Counted from the first letter of the stretch, positions 41,901-53,370 are shown. The stretch is DNA of 64,000 bases from Leishmania martiniquensis (GCF_017916325.1 NC_090170.1:513501-577500), one strand, 5' to 3'. Notes: a model not told the origin generated them from the sequence alone. Numbers and translations are program-made.

Positions 41901-42714
41901 GGAGTGAGACAGAAGGCTCGACCATCGGTAGAGGCAATACCGTCGGCGTGGGCTGGAGTACAAAGTGATCCTGGGGGATGCTGAGATGCAGCGAGGGAAG
42001 GCGTTTCTCCGCCTGCTACGCGCGCCTTTTCCCACGCAGCACCTGTGAGGTTCTACGCGAGGTTGCGATGGCCGTTGCGTTGCCGCTACTTCGGACAATG
42101 GACACAGGCGAGAACCGCCCCCGCCTCCGGCCCCCGAAAAAGAGAGACAAGGAAGAGCTAGGAACACACATCTAACACACACACACACACGCCAACGTCA
42201 GTGAAAGTGGAGGCGTTGTACAGTTGCCTAACAGCCTTTTTTTTTGGGTTCTTTGTGCTTTTTTTCTCGACTTTTTCCTTTGGCCTACCAAAGGATGAGA
42301 CACACACACACGACGCACGACGCAGTCTTTGCTTACAACTTGTGCCTCTTTCGCTCCTGCCTCTGTGTGCATTGGTCTCTCTCTCTCTCGCTGTGTGTGT
42401 GTGCGTGTGCTTGCACATGCTGTTTTGTCACTCTGTGTGGGTGCTGTGCTGCTGAATTCGGCGATGATTCCTGTTACACGCGAAAGGCGACAACCTTCGT
42501 GCCTTTCCTATTCGCCTCCGCCCATCGGCCGATGGGCTATTTTTGCGCACACGCATGCTGTACACACGGGGGAAGGTCAGCATTTAGTCCACCACATTGC
42601 ATCCCTCTCTTCTTACCTCCTGCTGCTATTTACCCTTGAGGCGGAGGGTAGCTTCCTTTGCGAAACACATCTATACTGCAACGCCTATACAAAAAGGCCG
42701 TTCTCGCTCTTGAC
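41901..42714. other. intergenic / 5' UTR region of CDGSH gene
   Basis: No gene supported. It contains (CA)n at about 42174-42190 and 42301-42310, a T-rich block at 42237-42285, a TG-rich stretch near 42391-42412 and a final pyrimidine tract at 42600-42637. Confidence 0.5.
42600..42640 (+). promoter_or_regulatory. candidate trans-splice acceptor for the CDGSH gene
   Basis: A pyrimidine-rich run (42602-42637) ends with AG at 42639-42640, 75 bases before the ATG. If used it keeps the in-frame TTG at 42658 but adds no ATG. Confidence 0.35.
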
Positions 42715-43080
42715 ATGATGCACCGCTGCCGTCTCTTGACCGCCTCGTGGAAGACAAAGGTGGACCCCAAGAACCCTCGGCGTATTGTGCACCTGCCTAA
42801 CCGAACTCCTTGCATGGTGCCATTGGAGGCTGGCAGGAAGTATTACTGGTGCTCCTGCGGGCTCAGCAAGACACAGCCCTTCTGCGATGGCGCCCACCGC
42901 GCGTACAATGAAAAGCACCAGACAGACCTGAAGCCGAATGAGTTTACGGTAGAGACATCGAAGAAATACTTGCTGTGCCGCTGCAAGCACACGGACAACA
43001 GCCCATACTGCGACTTATCGCACGTTGGCGTTCTCTTCCGCACGATGGTGGGCATCGAAAAGATCCCAAGTGACAAGTAG
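42715..43080 (+). CDS. double CDGSH iron-sulfur protein, CISD3/MiNT-like
   Basis: 121 residues with two CDGSH modules. The first is YWCSCGLSKTQPFCDGAH (Cys46, Cys48, Cys57, His61) and the second LCRCKHTDNSPYCDLSH (Cys88, Cys90, Cys99, His103). Each three-Cys-one-His set holds a redox-active 2Fe-2S cluster. Two modules in a short soluble chain without a membrane anchor match CISD3, a mitochondrial matrix protein. The N-terminus (MMHRCRLLTASWKTK) is basic and may be a presequence. The second motif reads CDLSH instead of CDGSH/T. Two adjacent ATGs (42715, 42718) are equally good. Confidence 0.92.
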   Translation: MMHRCRLLTASWKTKVDPKNPRRIVHLPNRTPCMVPLEAGRKYYWCSCGLSKTQPFCDGAHRAYNEKHQTDLKPNEFTVETSKKYLLCRCKHTDNSPYCDLSHVGVLFRTMVGIEKIPSDK

Positions 43081-43928
43081 GGAAAAGGCGTGCTCGCAGT
43101 AACGTCCAAGCTGACGCCGCACAGCCAAGCAACCCCGAAGCGAAGCAAAGTATCGTCTCCTTGTTTTTCTCCTGCGCATCGCCTCAAAACCCGGCGCGAC
43201 GGATCGCTAATATAGGGCTCAATGCCCCCCAGCAAACCTGGACAAACAACAACAACAAAGGCAGAACAGACGGAGCGAGTCCTACAAGCCTGCAGAGCCG
43301 CTGAGCATCCTTGTACATCCATGCGCATGGGCGAGACTCGTTGCACTTTCGCTTTATTTTATTTGTATGTGGCTTGCCTCTTTTTTTTATCTGCGCTTCT
43401 TCTCGCTCTTTCCCTGAAGCGCATCCAATGCGTGTCGAACCCCTCACTCCGAACTCGCTGTTATTTTATTGATTTCCTGTTCACTAGGCTTCCGTTTTGG
43501 TTTGTTCGATTGGTTTTGCCGTGCCTGGGCGAGGGCTCTTTTAGCTCTGGTGAATAAGGTGGGTGCCACCTCCTCCTTGCCTTTTCCTAACCTCCCTCCT
43601 TGACAGTCACGCACGAATACACACTCTCTTCTGTCCCCCCCTCCTCCTCCTCTTCCTCCTTGTTGCACGCACACGTCCTCGGGCGACTCTGTTTTTACGT
43701 TGGAGTGCAGCGCTCAGGCCCGAAAAAGGAGAGTTGTGATTTGGGGAAGAGATGGCGAGGAAGGCGGGTGCGGAGGCGAGTACCTGCGCTACGTAGTTCT
43801 GTTGCAATGGCTCAGACTCCATGGGCGCACATGATTTGCTGAAGCTCGCCTGTCTCAGTGGTGCGCAACGTGAGACACGCCAAGAAATGCATCCACCTTT
43901 CCAAGGCATTGTATGGCATAGCCGACAA

Positions 43929-43948
43929 GTGTGTGTGTGTGTGTGTGT
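43929..43948. repeat. (GT)n microsatellite
   Basis: A GT run of about ten units between the CDGSH and M16-like genes. Confidence 0.85.
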
Positions 43949-44267
43949 CTGAGTGCCTCTGACAGCGCGCGCAATTGCTCGGCTCCGCTTTTTGGCCGGC
44001 GACCGCTTGCCACTCCCTACCCTGCCCTTCTCTTCGATGAATGCATGACTCCCCGACAGGCAAGTGATGCTGCCCGAGAGTTCATCAACAGCGTGGCTGG
44101 CACCGGTCTGGCACTGGAGCGTACGTCCCCTTCCTCCGATCTTCTCTTCACCTACTTCCCGCATGACCTCTTTACTCATGACCATTGGTCTGCACCGCCA
44201 TCCACCCACCTCACCGCTGATGAATAACCACCACGATACTCGCGTAGTAGTCACGTAAGCGAAGGAC

Positions 44268-44306
44268 GCCCCCCCTTTCTTCACCTTTCTGCTGTTGTTC
44301 TTTGAG
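44268..44306 (+). promoter_or_regulatory. candidate trans-splice acceptor for the M16-like gene
   Basis: Pyrimidine tract 44268-44302 with AG at 44305-44306, 57 bases before the ATG at 44363. Confidence 0.4.
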
Positions 44307-44362
44307 GACACATACAAGGAAACACAGAATCCTCACCCCCGCCGACAAGGACCTGATCAGTG

Positions 44363-45835
44363 ATGTCGGTTAGCTTCTCCACCCTGGTCCAGCGCGCCCG
44401 CCCGGCGTCGAACCACGCGACATCGTCCGCGTTTCGCGAAGTCCTCAGCAAGATACCGCCGACTAATGTCTCTACGCTCGGCAACGGCGTGCGCGTGGCG
44501 TGCGAGGAGAACCCGCTGTCCAAGCTCGCCACCGTTGGCGTGTGGATGGACGCTGGGTCCCGCTACGAGCCTGCTGCGTACGCCGGCACGGCCCGCGTCC
44601 TGGAAAAGTGTGGCTTCCTCGGCACGACGAACCAGACGGCTGAGCAGATTGCGAAAGCTGTCGACGAGCTTGGAGGCCAGCTGGAGGTGAACGTGGGCCG
44701 CGAGCAGACGTACCTGTACATGAAGGTTGTGAAGGAGAACACTGACCGCGCTGTGGGCCTGCTGGCGGACGTGGTGCGCAACGCTCGCATGGAGGATGCT
44801 GACATCGTGAAAGCGCGGGCCTTGGTGCACGAGGATCAGCGCCTGTTTGAGGAGCGCCCGGACGATATCGTCATGGACAACTTGCACCGCTGCGCCTTTG
44901 ACAGCACTCCATACGGTGTGGGTACGCCACTCTACGGTACCGAGGAGGGTGTGAGGAAGGTGACGGCCGATCAGATGCGCCGCTACCGCGCCAGCACCCT
45001 CGCCGGCAGTCGCGTGGTCGTTGTCGGCAGCGGTGGTGTCGACCACACCATCTTGGAGAAGGCCGCAAAGAGCTATTTTGGCGACCTTCCCCAGGCTCCG
45101 GAGAAAGCCGCGGTCGCGATGCCCGAGTCGCGCTACGTCGGTGGTGAGTACCGCCTGTGGAACCTGCGCTACAAGACGGTGAACGTGGCCTGGGGCTTCG
45201 AGACCTGTGGTGCCGCGTGCGAGGACAACATCCCGCTCGCCCTCGCGTGCGAGATCCCGGGCTCCTTTCACCGTTCACAACACGAGCTTGGCCAGCACGC
45301 CATGCACCGCGTGCTGAAGACCTTCTCCTCGCTCGACCACTCCACCCCGACCAACACCCACTTCAACGAGAAGTCCATTGAGACGGCGAGCCCGTTTCTG
45401 CACAGCTACAAGGACATCGGGCTGTGCGGCATGTACGTGGTGGGCCGTCAGGCGATGGGAGGCCCGGGCGATGGTGGTGTGATTGTGGAGGTGTTGCAGT
45501 ACACGATCGCCGAGTGGTGCCGGTTTGCGCAGAAGATGCTGCACGAAAACGAGCTCGCCCAGGCGAAGGTGAACATGAAAGCGCAGCTGCTCTTCAATAT
45601 GGACGGTAGCGCGAACTCAGCCAAGGACATTGGCCGCCAGGTGCTGCACTACGGCCGCCGCGTGCCGCTGACGGAGATGTACGACCGCATCGATGACACT
45701 ACGGGCAACAACGTCCAGGAGGTTCTCCAGCACTACTTCTACGGCCGCAAACCTGTGTACAGCTACCTCGGCTACATCTCGGCCATCCCTAACTACGACT
45801 GGACGCAGCACTGGACATACAAGTACTGGTATTAG
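44363..45835 (+). CDS. M16-family mitochondrial processing peptidase / bc1 core-like protein, zinc motif lost
   Basis: 490 residues with the beta-MPP/core I layout. A presequence-like N-terminus (MSVSFSTLVQRARPASN) is followed by STLGNGVRVACEE, VGVWMDAGSRYEP, then GTARVLEKCGF where active MPP has GTAHFLEHM. Both zinc histidines are replaced (Arg78, Lys82) while Glu81 remains. HRCAFDSTPYGVGTPLYG, the MGGPGDGG-containing second half and a YxxxWxxxW-rich end follow. Loss of HxxEH argues for a non-catalytic core subunit of complex III or a partner of an active MPP subunit, in the mitochondrial inner membrane/matrix. GTG precedes the ATG and is not used. Confidence 0.88.
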   Translation: MSVSFSTLVQRARPASNHATSSAFREVLSKIPPTNVSTLGNGVRVACEENPLSKLATVGVWMDAGSRYEPAAYAGTARVLEKCGFLGTTNQTAEQIAKAVDELGGQLEVNVGREQTYLYMKVVKENTDRAVGLLADVVRNARMEDADIVKARALVHEDQRLFEERPDDIVMDNLHRCAFDSTPYGVGTPLYGTEEGVRKVTADQMRRYRASTLAGSRVVVVGSGGVDHTILEKAAKSYFGDLPQAPEKAAVAMPESRYVGGEYRLWNLRYKTVNVAWGFETCGAACEDNIPLALACEIPGSFHRSQHELGQHAMHRVLKTFSSLDHSTPTNTHFNEKSIETASPFLHSYKDIGLCGMYVVGRQAMGGPGDGGVIVEVLQYTIAEWCRFAQKMLHENELAQAKVNMKAQLLFNMDGSANSAKDIGRQVLHYGRRVPLTEMYDRIDDTTGNNVQEVLQHYFYGRKPVYSYLGYISAIPNYDWTQHWTYKYWY

Positions 45836-48724
45836 GCCGTCGAGGGCGAGTGCCAGAGAGAGAGAAAGGGGAGAGGAGTGAAGAGAGAGCGAGGGGTGGG
45901 GTGTGACGTCGCAGCAGGACACAGTTCGATGAGAAGTGAACGTGTGCTTGTGTAACGACAGGCAGTCTCGCGTGCACACACAATGCCCGAAACGCGACCC
46001 AATTCACCGCATTTGTGTGGTGGTTGCCCTGTGCTCTGCTCTACTTTGCCGCACTTCGTGACCCGCTACCTGCCGTGCGCAAACGTTCCTTACGGCTCTC
46101 TTTCTCGGTGTCGGTCGTCACCCCCTTGTCATTCCGTCCTTTTAAGGTTGTAGGAGCGCATACACAATGCTCACCGACACACGATCATGCTCACACATAC
46201 TTGTGCGTGTCCTCCTCCTCCTCTCCTCCTCCCTCTCTGTGTGTGTGTGCATGCATCTCACGGCGGAGATGGGGCCTACTGTTTGATGAAAGAGCACAAT
46301 AAAGACTACAGAGAGAAGCGAATGGGTAACGTGATGGGTGCGAGGAAACATGCGAGGCGCATAGGGATGAGTGCCCGTGCACGCGTACTTGCTCGCACGT
46401 GTGTGCCCGTGTGGGCGGGTGTGGACGCCCATTTTTCGATATGTCGGACTCACCACGGAAGGTGTCTTTTCGTCTTCGTTGTACCCTTTTTCGCTTTATT
46501 CTTTGTTCCCCCTTGATACGTCTTAACTCCTTAGGAAATGTGTGTATGTGTGTGTGTGTGATAGCCTGTCATTCATGCCGTGCTGAGCACTAATGGCATC
46601 TATGCATCCCCCCCACACGGTTATACACAGTAGTGTAGCGGTTTTAGTCTGCCGTTTCTCCGTCTCTGATTCGCCGTTCGTCGTCTCCATGAGGTCGTTT
46701 GTAGAACATCCCACGTCAGCATCATGAAGGTGAGGCAGCACATGGGCACCTTTGTTCCTGATCTCAGCAACTTTCACTAAGAAAAGAAGAGCCAAACAGA
46801 CCCCCCAAAAAAAACGAAGAAGTGTACACAAACACACACGCTGGTAGGCACCGGTGCGTTTTTCGGAGACGAAGAGAGCGCTGGAGGAAGGGCCGGTGTG
46901 CGCGGATCTGTTCATCTCTGGCGCTGTGGAGGGAGAGAAGAGGCACTGAAAAAAATTGTGGGGCACACAGAGAGATACTCTGTCACAACTTCTGCGTTTT
47001 CCTCTTCTGACACCCCTCTTCCGCTGCGCCCGCTCTTACCGTCGCCTCCCTCTAAGGGTGCAGCCCTGCGTTGGCGCAGCTGCAGGGCAATCTGCCGTTG
47101 AGGCTGTCAGGGAGCCGCTGGGCTTCTTCAGTGAAGAATCGGGTACGCCCTTGCTGCGGCAGTGAGGACCGTGCGCGTGTGGTTGTCCAGGCGACTCCCC
47201 ACCTTCCTCCCTCTCTCTTCTCTCGAAAGTGTCTCGACGCACTTCGAGAAGCGGCCAGGGCAGACAATGGTGTGACTGACACCTCTCAGAACCGAGTCAT
47301 CGCATTCGGCAAACGCTAATCGTTACCGTTTACTCTCTTTCTTCCTCTCCTTTGATGTTTACCGCTCTCACTTCCATTCGCGTTGCCGTATGCATTACAT
47401 GCGTGCCCACGAACGCTTCAACATATTTCTGAACACCTTTGTGCGTGTGTGTGTGTGGGAAACCACCACCACGAAGAGCGGTGTCCTTAGCCATTCCCCA
47501 TACCCTCTCATCGTTTCACATCTCTCTCTTCGCGCCGTTCCGCACCATCTGAGGCTTCCCTCCTCCTCGCCTGTCGTCTCGCTCACCTTCGTGTGGAGGT
47601 GTGAATGATTCTGTGTGTGTGTGTCGTTGATTCGATCGTGGCTGTATTTTTCTCTCTGCCACCCCCTTCTGTCTCGTCTTCCCTCCCCTCTTCTCTCGAG
47701 TTTGGCTATTAACTGTCTCTGTGTGTGTGTGTGGGCTCCTTCTCCTTTCCGCCTCTCCCTCCCTCTCTCTCTCTCCTTTTCTTCCGCGTTTCCGTTTAGT
47801 TCGGTCGGTGTGCTGTTGCTCTCCCTTTTGTCGTTGTTCGTCTCCTACTATGAATTGGATTGCCGATTTCAACTTTTTACTTTCCTCCCTCTTCTCCTCT
47901 CTTCGCCATTGAGTGCGCACCAGCGTGCGTGAGCGCGCGGACACACACCCACACTTACACTCACGCCCCTCTCTCTCTCGCTCTCTTTTCGCCTCCCCTT
48001 CTCCTCCTTTCCCCACCACCAGCGCATACATTGCTAGAAGGGACGCACATATACCCGTACCCTCAGCTACGCTGACCGCGTACCCTCCTCCTCCCCCTCC
48101 CAAAACTCACCGAGTGACTCTGCTGCTTTTTTTCTCGCTTTTCTTTCGTAGAGTCCTTTATACTGCGCCCTCTCTTTTTTTTCGTCTGTCACGAGCTACT
48201 GGAATACGCAAGTGCCTGCTTGACTCGGGCGCCAGCTTTACACTCATCTTATTGTCCCCATTATTCACATCTTTACTCTCGCCCACCTCACGAGAGAGAG
48301 GAGGAAGGCGCGCCTTCACGTGTAGGGCGAAAAAGTGTCAGGCTGAGTGTGTCTGTGTCTGTCTGTCGTGACAGCCTTTGCTGAGCTGCGCCGCCGTTGT
48401 GAGGCTGTGCGTCACGCTTACATGAGAACGGCAACGACAGAAAAAAAAGGACTCTTTTTTTTCCCTTTCGCTTTGTCACTGTCTTGTCTGTGATATCTGT
48501 GCTCTCCACTTTTCCCGTTGCTTCGCTGGGGCACTTTGGCCAACCTCCCCCCACCCCTCCTCTTCTTTGTGCAGGCACATCGCGGCAGCGCTGTGCCTGT
48601 GCATATCTCTCGCGTCTCTTCTTCCCCCCTTGCCACTCGATTGTGTCTGCTCCGTGTGTAAGTTTACTCGACTCGCTCACCCGCCTTCCGCCCGAGCAGC
48701 AGCGGTAGCCGCAGCGGTTCGTAG
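45836..48724. other. long intergenic / UTR region
   Basis: 2.9 kb without a supported gene. GT-rich microsatellites lie near 46234-46248, 46542-46560, 47443-47457 and 47718-47732. Long pyrimidine blocks lie at about 47650-47840 and 47940-48030, with T-runs near 48128-48134 and 48174-48182. The inter-stop frames are repeat-derived. The length is notable for such a gene-dense genome. Confidence 0.5.
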
Positions 48725-50851
48725 ATGGAGTATCTTGATAGTCTCTTGAACAAGAAGGTCGAGCGGGAGCGACTCAGCGCGCGCGTTGATGGGGCGTCGT
48801 CGTTGTCCGCGGTTGCAGCAGCCGGAGCTAGCAGCAAGAACGCCAATGGAGAAGGGGCTGCCGGAGATAGGCCGGCGGCGTGTGCGGGGCCGCGACTGTG
48901 TTGGCTCTGCAACCGAACAAGTCCTTTGCGATTTCGTCTACAAGGCGGCATCCACCTCTGCTTCACGTGCTTCCGGGCGTCGTATTTATCGCTTCTTCTC
49001 CCCATGATCAACACACCTGCCAGGCGCGAGAGTGACGCGAAATTCTTGAAGCTGATCTACAGCATCGAGGACGAGAGAGCGGGGTCCGCGTCGTCGCCTG
49101 GCGACGAGTTGCTCGCCAGCGTGTATGGCGAGGTCATCGAGCCGCAACAAGCATCGTTTGTGATGAGCTCGTCCATGATGCGGCAACGACGGGAGGAGGA
49201 GGAGCAGCGCCTGCTGTCAGCGACGCGGAGTGCTGATCGTGATGGTCGCACGGGCACTACGACAGGCGCCAAATCCTGTTGGAGTTGCCCCCGATGCACC
49301 TTCCTGAACGCGGCACTCGCGCACGAGTGTGAGGCGTGTGGGTTTGTGAACCCAGGTGAGGTCATCTGCCCTGCTTGTAAGGCTCGCTGCTCTATCGGCA
49401 TGATGGGCACCCCAATGTCCGAGGCGAACACTACGAGCAAGTGCGTGAACGGCGAGCCGCATTGCATCTGGAACTGCCGCGAGTGCGGCGGGCTCAACAC
49501 TCTCGACGGCGACCGCTGCTCATCATGCCACCAGCCGCGCTATTGGGCATGCTCGCAGTGCACCGCACTGCACCGCATGGCGCGCGGTGAGGATGGATTG
49601 CGCTACTGCCCCACCTGCGGCGCCTACAACACCCCCGGTGACATCTTGGTCGGCCAGGCAAAGATCGACAAGGAGACGAAGTACGTCGAGATGGTGACGG
49701 CGCAGCAGGATGCGGAGCGGCGGCGCAGTGGCGCCGACAAGGACCATGGTCGCCACACCGGCGAATCAAGGGCAGCAGGGCGCTCCGCAGCCACCGCGGG
49801 GAGTGAAGACGAAATTGTCTTTGGCGTCAACGACGCCCAGACGCTGGAGGAGCGGGAGCGACAGAGACAAATCGAAAGCAATGAAAAGCGGCTGCTTTCC
49901 CGGCTGAACCGGCTGCACATCTCCCGCAACGTGCAGAAGACGGACGGAAACTGCCTCTTTAGTGCGCTGGCGAACCAGCTCTTTGGGCAGCCGCGGTTGC
50001 ACTACCTCGTCCGCTCCCTCGCCACCGCATACATGAGCGAGCACTCGGAGGACTACGCCATCTTGTTTGACGGCGCGGCCGAGTGGAAGAAGTACTTGTC
50101 AGCGATGAAGGAGCAGGGCACCTGGGGCGACGAGTTATGCCTCAACGCAGCCGCTCGCTGCTTTCGAGTCAACATCCACGTCATCACGAGCGACCAGGAG
50201 CGCTGGCACATAGTTTTCCAGTACGACCAACTGGGGCACTCGCGCTCGAACTACAGTGAGGAGGCTGCGCTAAAGAACACCGCCGGGGCGAGCAGCAGGG
50301 AGTCGCGCGCCATCTTGTCAAAGTCGACCGTGGCGCAGGCTCCTCCCAAGTATGAGGGCGTGTCGCTGTTTCTCGCCTACCTCGCCCCAGTGCATTACGA
50401 CGACATAACCCCCTGGCCCGTGGCACATCTTCAGCTTGGAGAGCTGCTCAGCGGGGAGCTGAACAAGCGCATGAGGCTCAAGCAGACGTCACACATTGCT
50501 GGTAGCGCTACCGTCGCCACTTCCGCTGTAGCCTCGAAAAGCCCGCCCCCCACCCCACTCTCCAGCAGCGGAGGCCGCTGCGCGGATGCTCCGAGCTTGT
50601 CACACCCGCCCGCCCGTTTGCCTTTCGCGGAGGCGGCCGCAGGGCCGTCTAGGCTGCGCACGAATTCGCCTGATAGTCGTGTGAGGTCGTACATAGAGTC
50701 GCCCACCTCGACGAACGCGACCGCGCCAGCGGTGCCGCGTTCGCGGCAGCATTCCGGCAAGCTCGATACAGATAGGGGCTCGGAGCCACCGTCGCGAAGG
50801 CCGCCTTCGTCACCCGGCTCGCGTTACTTGTCAAGAGAGAGCACCTCCTAG
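48725..50851 (+). CDS. OTU deubiquitinase with three RanBP2-type zinc fingers
   Basis: 708 residues. A Cys pair set (Cys59/62, Cys79/82) forms a possible N-terminal zinc site. RanBP2/NZF-type fingers follow: W186-C188-C191-N195-C202-C205, then W249-C251-C254-N258-C265-C268, and a third W274-C276-C279-C295-C298. The OTU domain (about 395-562) has KTDGNCLFSALANQLFG (Asp407, Cys410) and the catalytic His557 in LAPVHYDDI. A Ser/Pro-rich disordered tail follows. NZF-type fingers often bind ubiquitin, so the protein likely trims ubiquitin chains. The finger-then-OTU order recalls TRABID, but the OTU signature is of the OTUD kind. Confidence 0.93.
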   Translation: MEYLDSLLNKKVERERLSARVDGASSLSAVAAAGASSKNANGEGAAGDRPAACAGPRLCWLCNRTSPLRFRLQGGIHLCFTCFRASYLSLLLPMINTPARRESDAKFLKLIYSIEDERAGSASSPGDELLASVYGEVIEPQQASFVMSSSMMRQRREEEEQRLLSATRSADRDGRTGTTTGAKSCWSCPRCTFLNAALAHECEACGFVNPGEVICPACKARCSIGMMGTPMSEANTTSKCVNGEPHCIWNCRECGGLNTLDGDRCSSCHQPRYWACSQCTALHRMARGEDGLRYCPTCGAYNTPGDILVGQAKIDKETKYVEMVTAQQDAERRRSGADKDHGRHTGESRAAGRSAATAGSEDEIVFGVNDAQTLEERERQRQIESNEKRLLSRLNRLHISRNVQKTDGNCLFSALANQLFGQPRLHYLVRSLATAYMSEHSEDYAILFDGAAEWKKYLSAMKEQGTWGDELCLNAAARCFRVNIHVITSDQERWHIVFQYDQLGHSRSNYSEEAALKNTAGASSRESRAILSKSTVAQAPPKYEGVSLFLAYLAPVHYDDITPWPVAHLQLGELLSGELNKRMRLKQTSHIAGSATVATSAVASKSPPPTPLSSSGGRCADAPSLSHPPARLPFAEAAAGPSRLRTNSPDSRVRSYIESPTSTNATAPAVPRSRQHSGKLDTDRGSEPPSRRPPSSPGSRYLSRESTS

Positions 50852-53370
50852 CTGAAATTCTCTGTGGAGCGTGTACCACGCAGGGGCGGTAGCGGAAGGA
50901 GTGAGCTTCGCGGTAGGCACAGATGGTGGAGCGCACTCACGCGTGCGCTGGTGCTTGACGTTGCTTCATCGAGGGCATACACGTTTGCGCGTCTGCCGCG
51001 CTCGTATGCGAAAAGCGCCGGCTGCTTTGGTAGGGGGTTTTCGCCTGTCCGCTTCTCAATGAGGTCACATACGACAGCTGCTGTAGTCCTTTTTTCGCCC
51101 TCCCCCTTCCTCCTCCTCCCTCTCTTTCCTCTGAGCGCACATTTTTGTCGCTGCTTCGCTCTGGCATTAGTTTTTGTCAGTGGGCGATCGACTGGCACTT
51201 CTTCTTGCTGCTGCTTTTATTCTCTCTTTTGCACCGATTCTTGTGCAGCTCTTAGCAGATGAGCTGCGGGTCGGCATGCGCGAGTGCAAGAGAGAGAGAA
51301 AGAGCGAAAGGAAAGGTGATGAGAGGTGCTGAATACGAGGGAGGGGAGGGAGGGCGGGAGGAAAAGCTGAGCGCGTGCGCAATGAGAATCGAAACAGAAA
51401 ACTAAGGAGTGTGATGAGAGCGAGAAAGACCAGCAGCAGTTGGTGGTGTTGCGCTCAGTGGCAGCAGTGCCATCCAACCGGCTTTGGTGGATGCGTGGTG
51501 GCGGTGCGTGCTTGCGCGCACGTGCGCCGCTCCTTCTCTCTCCTTGGTTCTGCCTCACGTTAGGTGCGCTTCTCTGACTGACTGCGGCTGTGGCCGCTCT
51601 GGTGGCGTGCCACGCGCGCCTCTACCGCCTTTTTTTTCTCTCCCTTCTGCTGTTTCTTTTTGTTCCGCGCGCGGTATGCGTTCATCTCTCCGGGTGCATC
51701 TTTTGGGGCTCACGGGCTGCTGTGGTTGTTGGGCGCAAGCCACATGGGGTGTCCCCCCTCTCCTCCTCCCGTGTTCCCCTCTCCGAGCTTATGTCTTCTC
51801 TCTTCTTTTTTTCCGCCAGTCGGTCGGTGTTCTTCGTTGTCACTGTTCACTTCTTCCTGAGCTGGTAAGCATCCGTGCACGCTGTGTGTATGCGCCTCTG
51901 GGACGCCCTGCGCAATCGCTTACCTGACGTATCGCCTCTCGGCTTCTTCTTCGCTTGCCCCTTCTCTCGTCTCCATCGGCTTTGGTGCAGAAAGCGGCGC
52001 AAAGCGTGACTGTTCTCCTGACTTCCTTTGCTTTTGTTGCTCGTCATTGCTGCATGGTAGGAGCTGTCGCTGTGTGTGTGTGTGTGCCGCCGCCCTCGTT
52101 TCGTTTTCTCCTCCGCCGTGTTCTCCGTCCTCCTTGTTGACCTTTTCTCGCGCCCCTCCACGATGGCGATGACAACGAACTCGCCATTTTCTCTGTCCCC
52201 TCCCCGCACGCACGCTTTTTTCGCCTTTGCATTGCCTCCCATCGAAAAGATGGGCCCCGCCTCTTGGCTCTCCCACCGATGGGCTTCGTGTGGGGAGCCG
52301 CTACGGGAGAAGAGGGAATAGGGAACGGCATTCAGAGCCCGAAGGGGAGGGCTGCGTGCTGTGTGTCGAGACGCACCGGTGCAAGCGCGAGGCACACACG
52401 TGCATTCAGACACGCACGTGCTTGCCCTTCGTTGAGTTATCCCTCTCCGTCGTTTAGCATCCATGCAGGCCGTGTAGAGCGGGGAAGCAGAAAAGAGCGA
52501 ACGAACCGTCTCGCCCCACAAATTCGGCAGCGAGGCCGCACAGGCACACGTGGAAAGGGCGTTCCCCCCTCCCCCTTCCCTAAAGGGCGTAGCACACCCA
52601 CAGAGACTGTTACTGCACGGAAAGAATAGAAGAATCGGCGCCGCCGCGCAGAATCCACTCAAAACGGCGCCAGAATCCTCGAACGAGGCGCCTCTACATG
52701 AAAGCCATGCATTCGTGGATGCGGCGCACCGCTGATGCGATGAATGCATCGATGATGCCACCCCAGCGTGGGCGTGCTTTCGAAGGAGCCAGCGTTGGGT
52801 GTATGGACGCTTCGCTGTGTGAGGGTATGGTGTGTGTGCGTCTGTGTGTGTGTGTGTGTATGGTTGTGACTGGATCGCTTGAGCTGTCCTTTGCCTTTTA
52901 TGCCTCTATCGACCGAGTCTTGCACCGTATCGGGAGCACTCAGCTCGTAAAAACACCTTTTCCAAGAACGAGTGAGCAGTCTCGACGCTGCCTCACGCAC
53001 GCTGGCTCTGTGTTCCCTCCTAGCCATCGCTTGCTCCTCTTTTCCCGCTTCACAGCTGCTCGACATCCTTCACGTACCTCTCACCCCTCGCATGATCCAT
53101 CCGCGCTCGTAGGCACGCAGCAACGGATACCACATGCACGGACCCCGCTCGCACACGCACGCGCGCACGCTCATGCGAACTGGAGATACGAAAGTAAACG
53201 TGACGCTTCTCTCGTCCTCCTTCAACCGCACTCCCCCACTCCCCTCTCTGGACAGAATCCGCTTCGTTGTACGCCTCTCCCCCTTTTTGACGCCTTTTTT
53301 TTCTCCAGCCACCTGCGCCGGCACACAAGTGTGCGAGTGCACTCTGAAACGAAAGACAATCGGACGTGGG
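50852..53370. other. long intergenic / UTR region
   Basis: 2.5 kb without a supported gene. It contains pyrimidine tracts at about 51090-51135, a purine-rich block at about 51288-51370, GT runs near 52069-52085 and 52838-52859, and pyrimidine-rich stretches at about 53215-53306. Long minus- and plus-strand frames here have repeat-like composition. Confidence 0.5.
53272..53308 (+). promoter_or_regulatory. candidate trans-splice acceptor for the ESF2/ABT1 gene
   Basis: A pyrimidine tract including a T8 run ends TTCTCCAG, with AG at 53307-53308, 62 bases before the ATG. It excludes the 79 upstream codons that happen to be open. Confidence 0.45.

Larger units (their letters stand above)
43081..44362. 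other. intergenic / UTR region with (GT)n
   Basis: No gene supported. A T-run lies at about 43381-43388, pyrimidine tracts at about 43615-43665 and (GT)n at 43929-43948. A 236-codon minus-strand frame here is low complexity and rejected. Confidence 0.5.

Noticed and set aside
43607..44317. 236-codon minus-strand frame
   Set aside because: Runs over a (GT)n repeat and pyrimidine tracts, no domain, wrong strand.
51847..52761. 304-codon minus-strand frame
   Set aside because: Opposite to every credible gene, composition follows UTR microsatellites (HTHTH, RRKR), no domain.
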